The notes: generated from the letters alone by a model not told the origin. Counted from the stretch's first letter, positions 15,393-23,656 are shown. The stretch: DNA of 34,358 bases from Euryarchaeota archaeon UBA88 (GCA_002499545.1 DAME01000003.1:1-34358), one strand, 5' to 3'. Numbers and translations are program-made.

Positions 15393-16076
15393 ATGTCCTT
15401 CAAACCATCACGCCAGATGCACCTCGGTGCCGAAGCGGAAGTCTGGTCCGGTTCTTGGATGGGCAGGGATGCGGTGAGCAAACTTCGTCGACCACGAAAA
15501 TGGCGACATCCAGACTTGGACCACAGACTCGGTCATCGCAGGATGATGAGCGAAGCACGTTTACTGATTCGATTGAAAAACGCTGGGTTACCCGTTCCAG
15601 CGCTGTGGGATTTAGACCCTGAGGCTGGGCGAATGATTCTGGAACGAATACCCGGAAGACCACTCATCGAAGTACTCCGAGACGCCACATACACCGAATC
15701 GTTCATCGAAACTGCGTTGATTAACACCGGTGCTGTCATTCGTCAGTTGCACCGTCAAGCCATCACGCACGGCGACCTCTCGACCAACAATATCCTGGTG
15801 GATACAAATGGCAATGCTTCGCTGATTGATTTCGGTTTGGCCGTCATCGATTACGAGGTCGAACGATTCGGAATTGACCTCCACGTCATCGATGAAATTC
15901 TCGGAGCTTCGCATCCTGAACATATCGATGCAATCGAACAATTGATCAAAGGATACGCTGCGGAAGAAGAACGGCTCGGAGCACCTGCTGAACTTTCCGG
16001 TGGTGCGGTACCAACCGCTACTGAAGTACTTCGACGACTCGAAGATGTTCGCAGTCGAGTGCGTTATCACGGATAA
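15393..16076 (+). CDS. bud32: Bud32/PRPK atypical kinase of the KEOPS complex
   Basis: A 227-residue small Rio-like kinase/ATPase that activates Kae1 in the KEOPS complex, needed for the t6A37 modification of ANN-decoding tRNAs. The glycine-rich loop is the family-specific GAEAEVW. A basic segment follows (KLRRPRKWRHPDLDHRLG), typical of Bud32. The catalytic loop is HGDLSTNNIL and the metal-binding segment is LIDFGLA. In some euryarchaea it is fused to Kae1; here it stands alone, and Kae1 is not in the window. I chose 15393 because MSFKPSRQMHLGAEAE gives the usual short N-terminus. It converges on the ferritin-like gene with one base between stops. Confidence 0.93.
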   Translation: MSFKPSRQMHLGAEAEVWSGSWMGRDAVSKLRRPRKWRHPDLDHRLGHRRMMSEARLLIRLKNAGLPVPALWDLDPEAGRMILERIPGRPLIEVLRDATYTESFIETALINTGAVIRQLHRQAITHGDLSTNNILVDTNGNASLIDFGLAVIDYEVERFGIDLHVIDEILGASHPEHIDAIEQLIKGYAAEEERLGAPAELSGGAVPTATEVLRRLEDVRSRVRYHG

Positions 16077-16077
16077 C

Positions 16078-16494
16078 TTACATCAGGAGACGAAGTTCTT
16101 CCAAACTCCGAAGTTCTGCAAGATAAATCTGCTCGATAGCGTCATACAGTTCCTGGTCGCCTTGCCCTTCAATTACGGCAATGATATCTCCGTATACGGA
16201 AGCCGCTTTGGTCTCCGTTTCGAGTGAAAGTTGGAGCATCTCAACATAATCAGTGGTGTGAATGATTGGATGTGGGTTGCGTTCAGTGACGGGAATACCT
16301 CCAAGTTTGACGACCGCTTTACGAACCAAGTCTGCATGTTCGTTTGACTCCGTCGCTTCAGTCGTGAACATAGGAGAAAGTTGCAGACGGTGAATCCCGC
16401 GAATGTTCGCAGCGTAATGTGCATACATGTTGGCTGCTCGCAATTCCCATCCGAGTGCGATGTTCAATTTATCGATTAAATTTGATGTATCCAT
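16078..16494 (-). CDS. Ferritin-like four-helix-bundle protein
   Basis: A 138-residue protein of the ferritin/bacterioferritin type. Four helices fit the sequence: WELRAANMYAHYAA, then a segment ending ESNEHADLVRKAV, then MLQLSLETETKAASVYGDII, then LYDAIEQIYLAELRSLEELR. Candidate iron ligands are E17, E49/E52, H53, E92/E94 and E127. The standard ExxH pairs are altered: the position three before H53 is S50, and the second motif reads E127-L-R-S130. The ferroxidase centre may therefore be incomplete or rearranged. The ATG at 16494 is chosen over an upstream start because MDTSNLIDKLN begins helix A. Roles in iron storage or oxidative protection are plausible. Confidence 0.82.
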   Translation of the reverse strand: MDTSNLIDKLNIALGWELRAANMYAHYAANIRGIHRLQLSPMFTTEATESNEHADLVRKAVVKLGGIPVTERNPHPIIHTTDYVEMLQLSLETETKAASVYGDIIAVIEGQGDQELYDAIEQIYLAELRSLEELRLLM

Positions 16495-16581
16495 GGTCTC
16501 ATCTCTTAGGGCAACCGAAAACGAATGTCTCTCCCTGCCCTCATTACCACCAAGCAAGACAGCCTACATAAAGCCATTTGA

Positions 16582-16953
16582 CTACGGCCAGTAACTTTCT
16601 CCAAACACCCAACCAAGCAGAGCCAAAAGCGGACAAAACAGCATGGTCAATCCAACGTAGAGGAACGCTGATACCGTGTGGCCTTGGTCGAACATCTGGA
16701 TGGTTTCAACCGAGAAGGTGGACATGGTAGTAAAGGCGCCTAAGATTCCCGTTCCAAGCAGCAGTGCTACGTTTGTCGATACGAAGTTGTGCGATGCTGC
16801 AACGGTAAGAACACCGAGTAAAAACGAACCAATGAGGTTAACAGAAAGGGTCGAATACGGAAACGAGTCTGTTGAAAACCATACGCCAAGAAGGTACCGT
16901 AACGTCGCTCCAATCGCACCGCCTACCGCTACAAGGCCCACGTGCTGCAACAT
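16582..16953 (-). CDS. fluC: Fluoride ion channel FluC (CrcB)
   Basis: A 123-residue four-helix membrane protein that exports fluoride as an antiparallel dimer. Conserved features are GGAIGATLRYLLG near the start, the Asn pore segment STLSVNLIGSFLLG, and the TTMSTF segment of helix 3 (consensus TTFSTF) in GILGAFTTMSTFSVE, where the central sodium binds. I chose the ATG at 16953 because GGAGG precedes it by 7 nt and MLQHVGLVAVGG matches family N-termini. Archaea usually encode one or two copies; only one is seen here. It is divergent from the XTP pyrophosphatase gene. Confidence 0.92.
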   Translation of the reverse strand: MLQHVGLVAVGGAIGATLRYLLGVWFSTDSFPYSTLSVNLIGSFLLGVLTVAASHNFVSTNVALLLGTGILGAFTTMSTFSVETIQMFDQGHTVSAFLYVGLTMLFCPLLALLGWVFGESYWP

Positions 16954-17054
16954 GGATATGCCTCCACCCTCATGCCTTTCAATACTGTCATAAAAGAGAG
17001 TGGGACCGAACCTTTCCGCCACATATTTCAATACGCTCACCCCCTAGCAGAACC

Positions 17055-17720
17055 ATGAATCGGACGGTATGGTTTCTCACAGGAAACCCTGGGAAAGTAC
17101 GTGAAGCAGCCCACCATCTTGCCCCCTTGGGCTACGATGTGAAACAACTGGAGGTCCCCAATGGTACGATTGTCGAGCCACAGGTCGATACGCTTGAAGA
17201 AGTAGCTCAATCGAAAATTGAGCAAGCACTGGCACACGTACCGGGCGGAACAGAGACCGAGGATTTGCTGCTGGTTGAAGATGCTGGCTTGTTCATCGAC
17301 GCTCTGCAAGGATTCCCTGGTGTCTATTCTTCCTACGCTCTCAACACAATCGGCTGCACCGGTGTTCTGCGGTTACTCAATCATCTCGAGTCAGAAGATA
17401 CGGTTCAATGTGCGCAACTTCGTTCTGCTCAATTTCAAGCCGTGGCTGCACTGTGGCACAAGGGTGAACTGATGTTTGGTCACGGTGTTTGTCAAGGATG
17501 GATTGCATTGAACGCCACTGAAGGAGAAGGATTTGGGTTCGACCCAATCTTTACCCCCTATGATTTAGATGAATTCGATGAACCCCTCAAACCCGGCAAT
17601 TACGGCCCAATCAGCACGCACGGCAAGACTTTTGGAGCCATTTCCCTTGAAGAAAAGCAAAAGTTCAGTCATCGTCAAAAGGCATTGAATGACTTGCTTC
17701 ATCAAATGCCATCAGCATGA
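17055..17720 (+). CDS. rdgB: XTP/dITP pyrophosphatase (Ham1/RdgB family)
   Basis: A 221-residue house-cleaning enzyme that hydrolyses XTP, ITP and dITP to monophosphates so deaminated purines stay out of nucleic acids. The N-terminal FLTGNPGKVREA is the family nucleotide-binding motif. LLVEDAGLFIDALQGFPGVYSS carries the catalytic Asp/Glu and metal site, and GFGFDPIFTP and FSHRQKAL are the later signatures. The start is the ATG at 17055; an upstream in-frame extension overlaps the divergent fluC gene and is not plausible. The product is slightly longer than the usual 185-200 residues, with extra sequence around 195-205. Confidence 0.94.
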   Translation: MNRTVWFLTGNPGKVREAAHHLAPLGYDVKQLEVPNGTIVEPQVDTLEEVAQSKIEQALAHVPGGTETEDLLLVEDAGLFIDALQGFPGVYSSYALNTIGCTGVLRLLNHLESEDTVQCAQLRSAQFQAVAALWHKGELMFGHGVCQGWIALNATEGEGFGFDPIFTPYDLDEFDEPLKPGNYGPISTHGKTFGAISLEEKQKFSHRQKALNDLLHQMPSA

Positions 17721-17753
17721 TAAGTCAAAACCAGTTGGCGTGAGGTGAGGGAC

Positions 17754-18731
17754 ATGGGATTCGCACGGTCAGTTGTTGGACTTTGTGGAGTGACTCTCAG
17801 TTTTTTCTATTTACTCACTGCAGGAAGTAATTCAGGAAGTGGGGCTGAAAATCTCAACTGGATTTTGATTGCTGGTATTTTGTTGTGCGCCTTGATTTGG
17901 ATCATAATGGGAAGTCCTAAAGCGTCGAGCATACCGAAAAAAGTCAGTGTTGCTGCCAGCACCGAGGAGCAAGAAGAAGACGAAGAAGTCGAAGAAGAGT
18001 CGTCGCTCGATATTCCAGAAGTAGTGACCGAAGAAACCCTAGATGGGGCATCACTTCGAGAGCGAAAGTTGGCAAAAATTCAGGCTGCTGAAGACAAGAA
18101 AAAGGCTGCGCTTGAGGCCGAAGTGGCCGATGAAGAATCCAGTGAAGAAGAACTCGTCGAAGTCACAGTCGAAATGGAAGATGTTCATGTGGCCGATGAA
18201 TTCGTAGTCGAGGTAAGTCCCGAATCGGTCGAAAACGCTGATATTGAAATGACGGTATCCCAACGAAGAGTTCAACATGATGAAATCCGAAAACGCATTG
18301 AATTGCGACGACGTGGACAGATGGCTGAAATTCGTGCATCGACCGCTCGCATGTGGGAGGACCAAACGGCTGGAGAAGATTTGGTCGCTGTTTTGCAAAC
18401 TCCGGGACACGGACACACCGTCTTAGATGCACCGGAAAACCCCCCACCAGGCCACATCTACGGTGCGACTTTCATTCGCATTGATGAAGCGAGAATTCTC
18501 AAACTCCGTACTCCACTTGATGAAGGGTTTGAACAGGTCGTCAAACCGGAAAAACCGGAACCTGCACCCCTCCTTGGACCTGATGGAAATCCGCTTCCAG
18601 CACTTGTCGGTCCGGATGGAAACCCGCTTCCAGCGCTTCTGGGCCCGGATGGAAACCCTCTACCTATGCCGCTACCTATGCCTACTGCAAGCAGCGCATT
18701 AGCGGCACTAAAAGACGAAATGGATGATTGA
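17754..18731 (+). CDS. Membrane protein with acidic coiled region and GPDGNPLP repeats
   Basis: A 325-residue protein that I do not recognise. It begins with two close hydrophobic helices (about 3-23 and 33-53) joined by a short Gly/Ser loop. A long cytoplasmic, highly acidic stretch follows (EEQEEDEEVEEESS), then charged helical segments likely to form coiled coil (RERKLAKIQAAEDKKKAALEAEV, RRVQHDEIRKRIELRRR). A small folded-looking region (AGEDLVAVLQTPGHGHTVLDAPE) precedes the C-terminal tandem repeat at 18570-18668. The ATG at 17754 has GGTGAGG just upstream; a GTG at 17745 is possible. It follows the pyrophosphatase by 33 nt. The layout suggests a membrane-tethered scaffold, but no function is assigned. 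Confidence 0.8.
   Translation: MGFARSVVGLCGVTLSFFYLLTAGSNSGSGAENLNWILIAGILLCALIWIIMGSPKASSIPKKVSVAASTEEQEEDEEVEEESSLDIPEVVTEETLDGASLRERKLAKIQAAEDKKKAALEAEVADEESSEEELVEVTVEMEDVHVADEFVVEVSPESVENADIEMTVSQRRVQHDEIRKRIELRRRGQMAEIRASTARMWEDQTAGEDLVAVLQTPGHGHTVLDAPENPPPGHIYGATFIRIDEARILKLRTPLDEGFEQVVKPEKPEPAPLLGPDGNPLPALVGPDGNPLPALLGPDGNPLPMPLPMPTASSALAALKDEMDD
18570..18668 (+). repeat. Three tandem 33-bp units encoding a GPDGNPLP repeat
   Basis: Three successive 33-nt units at 18570-18602, 18603-18635 and 18636-18668 each encode 11 residues of the form L-x-G-P-D-G-N-P-L-P-x. Third codon positions differ between units, so the peptide appears selected rather than freshly duplicated. A short PMPLPMP tail follows. 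Confidence 0.85.
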
Positions 18732-18785
18732 TTCACTTTCCTCCTCAACGTTCATTACCTATTGCAACGATTGGTTGATGATTAC

Positions 18786-19508
18786 ATGGAACGCAAGAAC
18801 GCTCTTTCTCTGGAATTGACTGACCAGCAGCGCCGATTGGCCATCATAGGATTACTTCTTGTCGCCATAGCTCCCAGTGTATCGGTCACGACAGGGTTTG
18901 TCTTCCAAGTTGGTGCGATGGCAACGGTCGTGTTTCTCTTCACCAAGGCGTGGATGTTCGGTCTTCCCGTGGCATGGCACGTTTGGGTCGACGGTCAAGA
19001 AATCTCATGGTCGAAGCCGAACAACGGTGGATGGGGGGTTTCGGCACTGCTTGGACTTGGTATGATGGTCGTGATTGGTGGTGCGTACTTCTTACTTGGA
19101 GAAAAGATGCTCCAACCCGAAGCACTGAAAGCAATTCTGGATCCTGTCGGGCTGACTACTCCGTGGAAGCTAGCTGCAGCAATTGTGTTTTGGGTGTTCA
19201 TCAACTCGGTGTTAGAAGAATACGTATTTCGATGGTTCGTGACCTCCAAAATCGAAGAAATAATTGGCGGGAAATGGCGTCCAATATTGCTCTCTGCTCT
19301 CGTCTTCACATTGCATCACTCGATTGCGCTGCTGTTTTTCCTTGACATCACTGGTGCTCTTATCGCCTCAATAGGAGTCTACATTGGAGGGGCGGTCTTC
19401 TCTTGGATTTACCTCGAGTACCGCAGCATATGGGTTGCATGGCTGGCCCACGCCATGGCCGATGTAGCGATCTTCGCCATCGCATGGAACATCGTTATAG
19501 GATTTTAG
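18786..19508 (+). CDS. CPBP/CAAX-type intramembrane protease
   Basis: A 240-residue integral membrane protein of the CPBP (Rce1-like, Abi) family of glutamate intramembrane proteases. The three motifs are visible: EE within NSVLEEYVFRW, FTLHHS, and HAMADVAIF near the C-terminus, with hydrophobic helices around them. Archaeal members are poorly characterised; the family removes C-terminal peptides in eukaryotes and processes bacteriocin peptides in bacteria. The ATG at 18786 is chosen; a TTG eight codons upstream is also open. No substrate is evident, although the membrane protein with C-terminal repeats lies 54 nt upstream on the same strand. Confidence 0.85.
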   Translation: MERKNALSLELTDQQRRLAIIGLLLVAIAPSVSVTTGFVFQVGAMATVVFLFTKAWMFGLPVAWHVWVDGQEISWSKPNNGGWGVSALLGLGMMVVIGGAYFLLGEKMLQPEALKAILDPVGLTTPWKLAAAIVFWVFINSVLEEYVFRWFVTSKIEEIIGGKWRPILLSALVFTLHHSIALLFFLDITGALIASIGVYIGGAVFSWIYLEYRSIWVAWLAHAMADVAIFAIAWNIVIGF

Positions 19509-19547
19509 AGCAATTCAATCCTGCAGTGGGTCATCCCGTTTTTCCTC

Positions 19548-19555
19548 TTATATAC
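19548..19555 (+). promoter_or_regulatory. TATA box for the basic protein gene
   Basis: TTATATAC is a near-consensus archaeal TATA box. With 27 nt spacing, transcription would begin near 19578. This leaves a leader of about 125 nt before the ATG at 19705, long for an archaeal gene in this window. Confidence 0.6.
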
Positions 19556-19577
19556 TGTGGGCGTAATGGTAGTTTGT

Positions 19578-19704
19578 AGGACGTACGGCTACTGCAGAGG
19601 AATGTGAAATCATGAATATTTGAATCCGAAATTGAAGCCAGTCAAATGGACGAGCCGGAAGGCAAAGCCATAGACTGAACAACAATATCGGAGGAAAAAG
19701 ATAC
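19578..19704 (+). promoter_or_regulatory. Predicted long 5' leader with a 10-codon upstream ORF
   Basis: The inferred leader contains a small ORF starting with ATG at 19646 and ending with TGA at 19678 (MDEPEGKAID), and a strong ribosome-binding site GGAGG about 10 nt before the ATG at 19705. I could not fold it into a known riboswitch or find C/D box motifs. It could regulate translation or hold a small RNA. Confidence 0.3.
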
Positions 19705-20097
19705 ATGAAAACCAACAGATACCTGAAGCCACACAACGGTAAGAGCCGCCGTCATCGACGACCCCTTGCGAACAAGAACCGCGCAGCGAAAGCTCCACGT
19801 TCGAACAGCGACCGTGCTGAAATGATTCGCCAAGCATGGGTTGCTGAAAAGATCGAGCAGCGCGAGAAAGCCAAGGCAATGAAAGCCGATGGTCCGTGCT
19901 GTGCAAGTCAAAAGGCGGTTCAAGAGACCAATCAGAAGTTACTTGCTGAATTGCAGTCAACCGTCTGCAACCGCGTTTGGAACAATGAACTTGGATGCTG
20001 GCAGGGCATCATGCCTCGCCGCTTCATCCAGAAAAACCTGCGCCACATGCCACACTTCGTTGAGTTCGCTCGCGAAAATGGCTACCGCCGATCCTGA
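19705..20097 (+). CDS. Small basic Cys-containing protein, probably RNA- or ribosome-associated
   Basis: A 130-residue protein that I do not recognise. The first 35 residues are strongly basic and unstructured-looking (KPHNGKSRRHRRPLANKNRAAK), as in tails of ribosomal or nucleic-acid-binding proteins. A helical segment follows (AEMIRQAWVAEKIEQREKAKAMK). A Cys-bearing part has adjacent cysteines in GPCCAS, then C in STVCNRV and C in ELGCWQG, enough for a metal site. The end is basic (PRRFIQKNLRHMPHFVEFARENGYRRS). A near-consensus TATA box and a strong Shine-Dalgarno sequence suggest high expression. It converges on the enoyl-CoA hydratase gene with a 64-nt gap. A binding role is inferred from composition only. 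Confidence 0.8.
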   Translation: MKTNRYLKPHNGKSRRHRRPLANKNRAAKAPRSNSDRAEMIRQAWVAEKIEQREKAKAMKADGPCCASQKAVQETNQKLLAELQSTVCNRVWNNELGCWQGIMPRRFIQKNLRHMPHFVEFARENGYRRS

Positions 20098-20161
20098 ACA
20101 GTGACGCTTCCGACCACACCGGGATGGCCCGGATGCTGCTGTGTCGACAGACTGAAACGAT

Positions 20162-21004
20162 TCATTCGTGCTGCCATTCTGCCGTTTCTCGGTTGATGAA
20201 AGCATTGACACCAATGATTTGGTCCTTGGAACCGAATAAGTTTGCGAAATGCTCGAGTTCAACCCCAATACCTTCGGTAAGTCCGACGTCCAAAGCCGCA
20301 CGAATCGCCGTCTTCCCAACGCCGAGTACCATGGATGATTTCGAACCGATTAAGCGAGCCATGTTGAGGGTGAAGTCGTGGAGTTCATCCGGTGAACAAA
20401 CGTGGTTGACAAGACCTATTCGATGGGCTTCTGCGGCGTCTATCATTTCACCAGTCATGATCATTTCCATAGTTTTCCCGTATCCAACCAAGTGAACCAA
20501 GCGTTGGGTTGCACCATAGCCAGGTATCAATCCGAGATTGATTTCGGGTGTGCCAAATTTCGAGCGGTCACTCGATACCCGAATATCACATGAGCACGCC
20601 ACTTCACATCCCCCACCGAGGGCGAACCCATCGACCATGGCGATGGTTGGCTTGTTAAGATTCCACAATGCTTCGACTGCATTATCGGTGAACTTAGTGC
20701 GGATTTGTTCGGGATTCATGCCGACAAATTCGGTGATGTCTGCACCGGCAACAAAGGCGTTTGGTTTCGCTCTTTTACCCTCCGGTGGCGGGTTCGGTTT
20801 GGCACCGGTGATGACAGCAACCCGTATGGAATTGGTTGATTGAATCCACGCTACAATCGCTTTGAGGTCGTCCATGACTTCAGCATTCAGCGAATTCAGT
20901 TTATTTGGCCGATTAATCGTCACAAGAGCGATTGAACCCAAATCCTTGGATTCATCAATTGGGACTTCTTCAACGGTTACGACATCAGATGCAGGTGCGC
21001 TCAT
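20162..21004 (-). CDS. Enoyl-CoA hydratase (crotonase family)
   Basis: A 280-residue crotonase-fold enzyme that adds water across 2-enoyl-CoA in beta-oxidation or related pathways. Both catalytic glutamates of true hydratases are present: E134 in GGGCEVACSCD and E154 in FGTPEINLGLIPGYGATQRL. The oxyanion-hole segment AFVAGADITEF is also present. An insertion of roughly ten residues (KPNPPPEGKRA) precedes that segment. It contrasts with the crotonase at 31629, which lacks both glutamates. The ATG at 21004 is upstream of MSAPASDVVTVEEV. It is divergent from the ABC transporter genes and not next to the other acyl-CoA genes. Confidence 0.92.
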   Translation of the reverse strand: MSAPASDVVTVEEVPIDESKDLGSIALVTINRPNKLNSLNAEVMDDLKAIVAWIQSTNSIRVAVITGAKPNPPPEGKRAKPNAFVAGADITEFVGMNPEQIRTKFTDNAVEALWNLNKPTIAMVDGFALGGGCEVACSCDIRVSSDRSKFGTPEINLGLIPGYGATQRLVHLVGYGKTMEMIMTGEMIDAAEAHRIGLVNHVCSPDELHDFTLNMARLIGSKSSMVLGVGKTAIRAALDVGLTEGIGVELEHFANLFGSKDQIIGVNAFINRETAEWQHE

Positions 21005-21108
21005 GCGCGTTCCAACCGTTGAGAGTTCATGATTTCACCGACCGTGCCTGCTCGAAGTTCATCTCAGTAAAACCAAGAACTCAAATCCCACGACCTCGCC
21101 CTCGCACT

Positions 21109-21891
21109 ATGGAAGTCGGTGATGCCCCACTGGTCAAAGCCGAGGACATGGCGAAGAAGTACGGTGATTTCATCGCCCTTCACCCATTGAATGTAGAAGT
21201 TCATTCCGGGGAGTTTTTCGGCGTATTTGGTCCGAATGGGGCCGGAAAATCGACCTTTATCAAACTCCTAACCGGCCAACTACGCCCTAGTAAAGGCAGC
21301 ATTGAAGTGCTGGGCGTTGATGCTGTGGCTGACCCACAGAAAGTCAAAGCCAACATCGGTATTGTCCCCGAATCTGAATCACCTCCTTCGTTTCTCACCC
21401 CAGTTGAATTCCTTGAATTCGTGGCGAAACTTCGTACAGTCCCCGACATGAAAAACGAAGTCGAACATTGGATTGAGTGGTTCGGCTTGGAAGAAAAACG
21501 AGACACAATGTGCAAAGATCTCTCCAAAGGTCAGCGACAAAAAGTGATGCTAGCAGCTGCGTTTATCCACAAGCCGAAGCTGATGTTTTTGGACGAACCG
21601 TTCGCAAACCTCGACCCAATTTACCAGCGTAAATGCCGACAGTGGTTGCTTGATCACGTCAAACAAGGAGGGACAATCTTCCTCTGTTCACACGTGCTAG
21701 AGATGGCTGAACGAATGTGCAATCGAATGGCGATTATCAACAACGGCAAAGTGTTGGCTGCTGGGACTGTGAAGGGCCTCAAGCAAGCCGATGAGGAAAC
21801 CTTGGAAGATGTCTTTATCCGATTAGTAGGGCATTCCATTGAGGACGCTGAGCGTCAAACTCGCACCGATGGAGACCACGAGGAGGAATAA
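21109..21891 (+). CDS. ABC transporter ATP-binding protein
   Basis: A 260-residue single nucleotide-binding domain of an ABC-2/exporter type. It has Walker A GPNGAGKST, the Q-loop region, a signature read as LSKGQRQK, Walker B LMFLDEP and the switch His in FLCSHVLEMAERM. A short C-terminal extension (VGHSIEDAERQTRTDGDHEEE) is acidic. I chose the ATG at 21109 because MEVGDAPLVKAEDMAKKYGDF starts a normal domain; the open frame upstream overlaps the divergent hydratase gene. The permease GTG follows 2 nt after the stop, so the two form one transporter. The substrate is not visible. Confidence 0.92.
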   Translation: MEVGDAPLVKAEDMAKKYGDFIALHPLNVEVHSGEFFGVFGPNGAGKSTFIKLLTGQLRPSKGSIEVLGVDAVADPQKVKANIGIVPESESPPSFLTPVEFLEFVAKLRTVPDMKNEVEHWIEWFGLEEKRDTMCKDLSKGQRQKVMLAAAFIHKPKLMFLDEPFANLDPIYQRKCRQWLLDHVKQGGTIFLCSHVLEMAERMCNRMAIINNGKVLAAGTVKGLKQADEETLEDVFIRLVGHSIEDAERQTRTDGDHEEE

Positions 21892-21893
21892 CC

Positions 21894-23594
21894 GTGCCCG
21901 GAGCAACCGTAGAGTCTCGCGATTGGGATGAAGTGGAGGCGACTGATTTCTCACGCAGCACTTCGCTTGGAACTTCATCGCACGGACAGGTGTTGCACGA
22001 ACCGCTGCGAGGTTGGGATGCTTTCACTGCGACTTTCCGAGTGATGTTCAAAGAAGAAGGTCGAAAGAGTATAGAATTCGCCAAAAAGCGCCAAATTGTT
22101 CTCTTCCCGTTGCTGCTTACGCTGGTGACCGCATTGACAACCGTCGGCCTTCAGTTTTTGGTCGGCGATTCAGCTGCTCAAGCCTCCGACATTGAATCGA
22201 AGACATTCACGTGGCAAGAATTGAGGTTTGCTCTTCACCTTCCACTGCTGATGTTCAGTCTCGGAATGGGGACATTTGCCTTCATGGGGCACGATGCCAT
22301 CGTGCATCGTGCTGGAACCAAAAACTACCTCTTAGCGGCCCCAGCACTCCAACCATTACCGAACTCCGTAGCCCACTTCGCCTACTTCATCAAGGACCTT
22401 TGCTTCTACGTCATGCTCATTCTTTCCCCAGTCGTTGCTGGAATGGCACTCGGCATTCTACTTGAGTCAATTGCCAGCATCAGTACGCCGCTGCATTGGT
22501 CCAGTTTACCTTGGACGTGGCTGGCGATGATTGTCACACTTGCACAGGGACTCGCTGTTGCTTTCCTGGCATCCTCGTTGTGGATGCGCGGCAGACCCTA
22601 CACCGTTGTCGGACCTATGGTGGTGGTTGCTGTTGGTGTCGGCATTGGAATTGGAGCATTTGATATCAACACCATGCTGTGGGGACTTGCCGTACAAAGT
22701 TCTCAAAGTATTCCCATCGCAATAACCGCACTGGGCGCCTGCATCGGAATTGGACTGGTTTCATCAGCACTGATCATCGATGATTTTGACGTCTCTGTGG
22801 TCGAACGAAAAGAAATGTTCATTCCAATGTACAACCGACTTGGATTCCTCGGAAAAGGCCAAATTCGGCTCATTGTAGCGAAGGAGTTCGTCGATTTATT
22901 CCGCTCTGGCTCCATCAAAAAAATGACCGTCTCCTATTCCATCCCCCTCTTGGTACTGCTTGGAATGGCGTGGCTGGTTGACTTCGCTGAAGCACCGATT
23001 CCGATTAATCTCCTCTCCTATGCTCCATTTTTGGGATTCTTTGGATTCAATTTTTACTCTTGGTTAACCATCTTAGATTCCCCTGAATTCATGAATGGTC
23101 TTCCGCTTGGAGTTCCGCAACTCATCCGTGCAAAGGTGATTGTGTATTTCCTCGCCACCTCGTGGATTTCTCTAACCTTTATCGTACTCATGGCTTGGAG
23201 ATTGGATGAATGGAATTCACTTCCTACAAGCATCATTGTGATGTTCGCCAACTCGATTTACATCGTCGCATTAACAGCGTTTTTGATGGGCCTACGTCCA
23301 AATAAAGCCATCTTTGACGCTTCGATCATGATTTGGTTTTGGATTGGAACCGTGATACCCCTGCTCATATTGTTCCTGCTTTCGTTCACCCAAGGTGACG
23401 TTTCCTTGTACGGGAATTGGTGGGAGCGAGCATCTGAAGAAGGGCTTGCTGCTACGGCGTCCATCTATGACCAAAGCGTTGTCGAACAGGGCTATAAGGG
23501 AATGTTGTCGGTTTCCGTACTGTTGATTTTCGCATCGGGTTTATTGTGGAAACTGATGGACAGACGCTGGGGCAACGCTGAGTTTTCCAATTGA
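21894..23594 (+). CDS. ABC transporter permease
   Basis: A 566-residue multi-pass membrane protein beginning with GTG, with GGAGG just upstream inside the end of the ATPase gene. A cytoplasmic N-terminal segment of about 65 residues is followed by roughly a dozen hydrophobic helices, the first at about 68-90 (IVLFPLLLTLVTALTTVGLQFL). A central cytoplasmic loop (VSVVERKEMFIPMYNRLGFLGKGQIRLIVAKEFVDLF) includes amphipathic coupling-helix-like sequence. This layout suggests a fused pair of ABC-2 half-permeases, one on each side of the loop. With the upstream ATPase it would form an exporter; the cargo is unknown. Confidence 0.85.
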   Translation: MPGATVESRDWDEVEATDFSRSTSLGTSSHGQVLHEPLRGWDAFTATFRVMFKEEGRKSIEFAKKRQIVLFPLLLTLVTALTTVGLQFLVGDSAAQASDIESKTFTWQELRFALHLPLLMFSLGMGTFAFMGHDAIVHRAGTKNYLLAAPALQPLPNSVAHFAYFIKDLCFYVMLILSPVVAGMALGILLESIASISTPLHWSSLPWTWLAMIVTLAQGLAVAFLASSLWMRGRPYTVVGPMVVVAVGVGIGIGAFDINTMLWGLAVQSSQSIPIAITALGACIGIGLVSSALIIDDFDVSVVERKEMFIPMYNRLGFLGKGQIRLIVAKEFVDLFRSGSIKKMTVSYSIPLLVLLGMAWLVDFAEAPIPINLLSYAPFLGFFGFNFYSWLTILDSPEFMNGLPLGVPQLIRAKVIVYFLATSWISLTFIVLMAWRLDEWNSLPTSIIVMFANSIYIVALTAFLMGLRPNKAIFDASIMIWFWIGTVIPLLILFLLSFTQGDVSLYGNWWERASEEGLAATASIYDQSVVEQGYKGMLSVSVLLIFASGLLWKLMDRRWGNAEFSN

Positions 23595-23656
23595 ATCGCT
23601 GGTTCTGCCGCGCAATTGGAGGTATCTTGATGAGTGGATGGCTTTGCCATTGAAGC

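Noticed and set aside
16954..17054. Possible fluoride riboswitch between fluC and the XTP pyrophosphatase
   Set aside because: Read on both strands, the gap lacks the conserved fluoride-riboswitch core and pseudoknot sequences; only a ribosome-binding site and a TATA-like CTTTTATG are visible.
16872..17054. In-frame N-terminal extension of the XTP pyrophosphatase
   Set aside because: It overlaps the divergent fluC gene, and MNRTVWFLTGNPGK at 17055 is the standard family start.
18762..18785. TTG start giving an eight-residue extension of the CPBP protease
   Set aside because: There is no ribosome-binding site, and the ATG at 18786 gives a normal cytoplasmic start; the extension cannot be excluded fully.
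20162..20843. Plus-strand open frames opposite the enoyl-CoA hydratase
   Set aside because: Composition and low-complexity Ser/Arg content fit antisense shadow of a coding sequence; the minus strand has both catalytic glutamates.
20932..21108. In-frame N-terminal extension of the ABC ATPase
   Set aside because: It lies inside the divergent enoyl-CoA hydratase gene; the ATP-binding domain begins normally at 21109.
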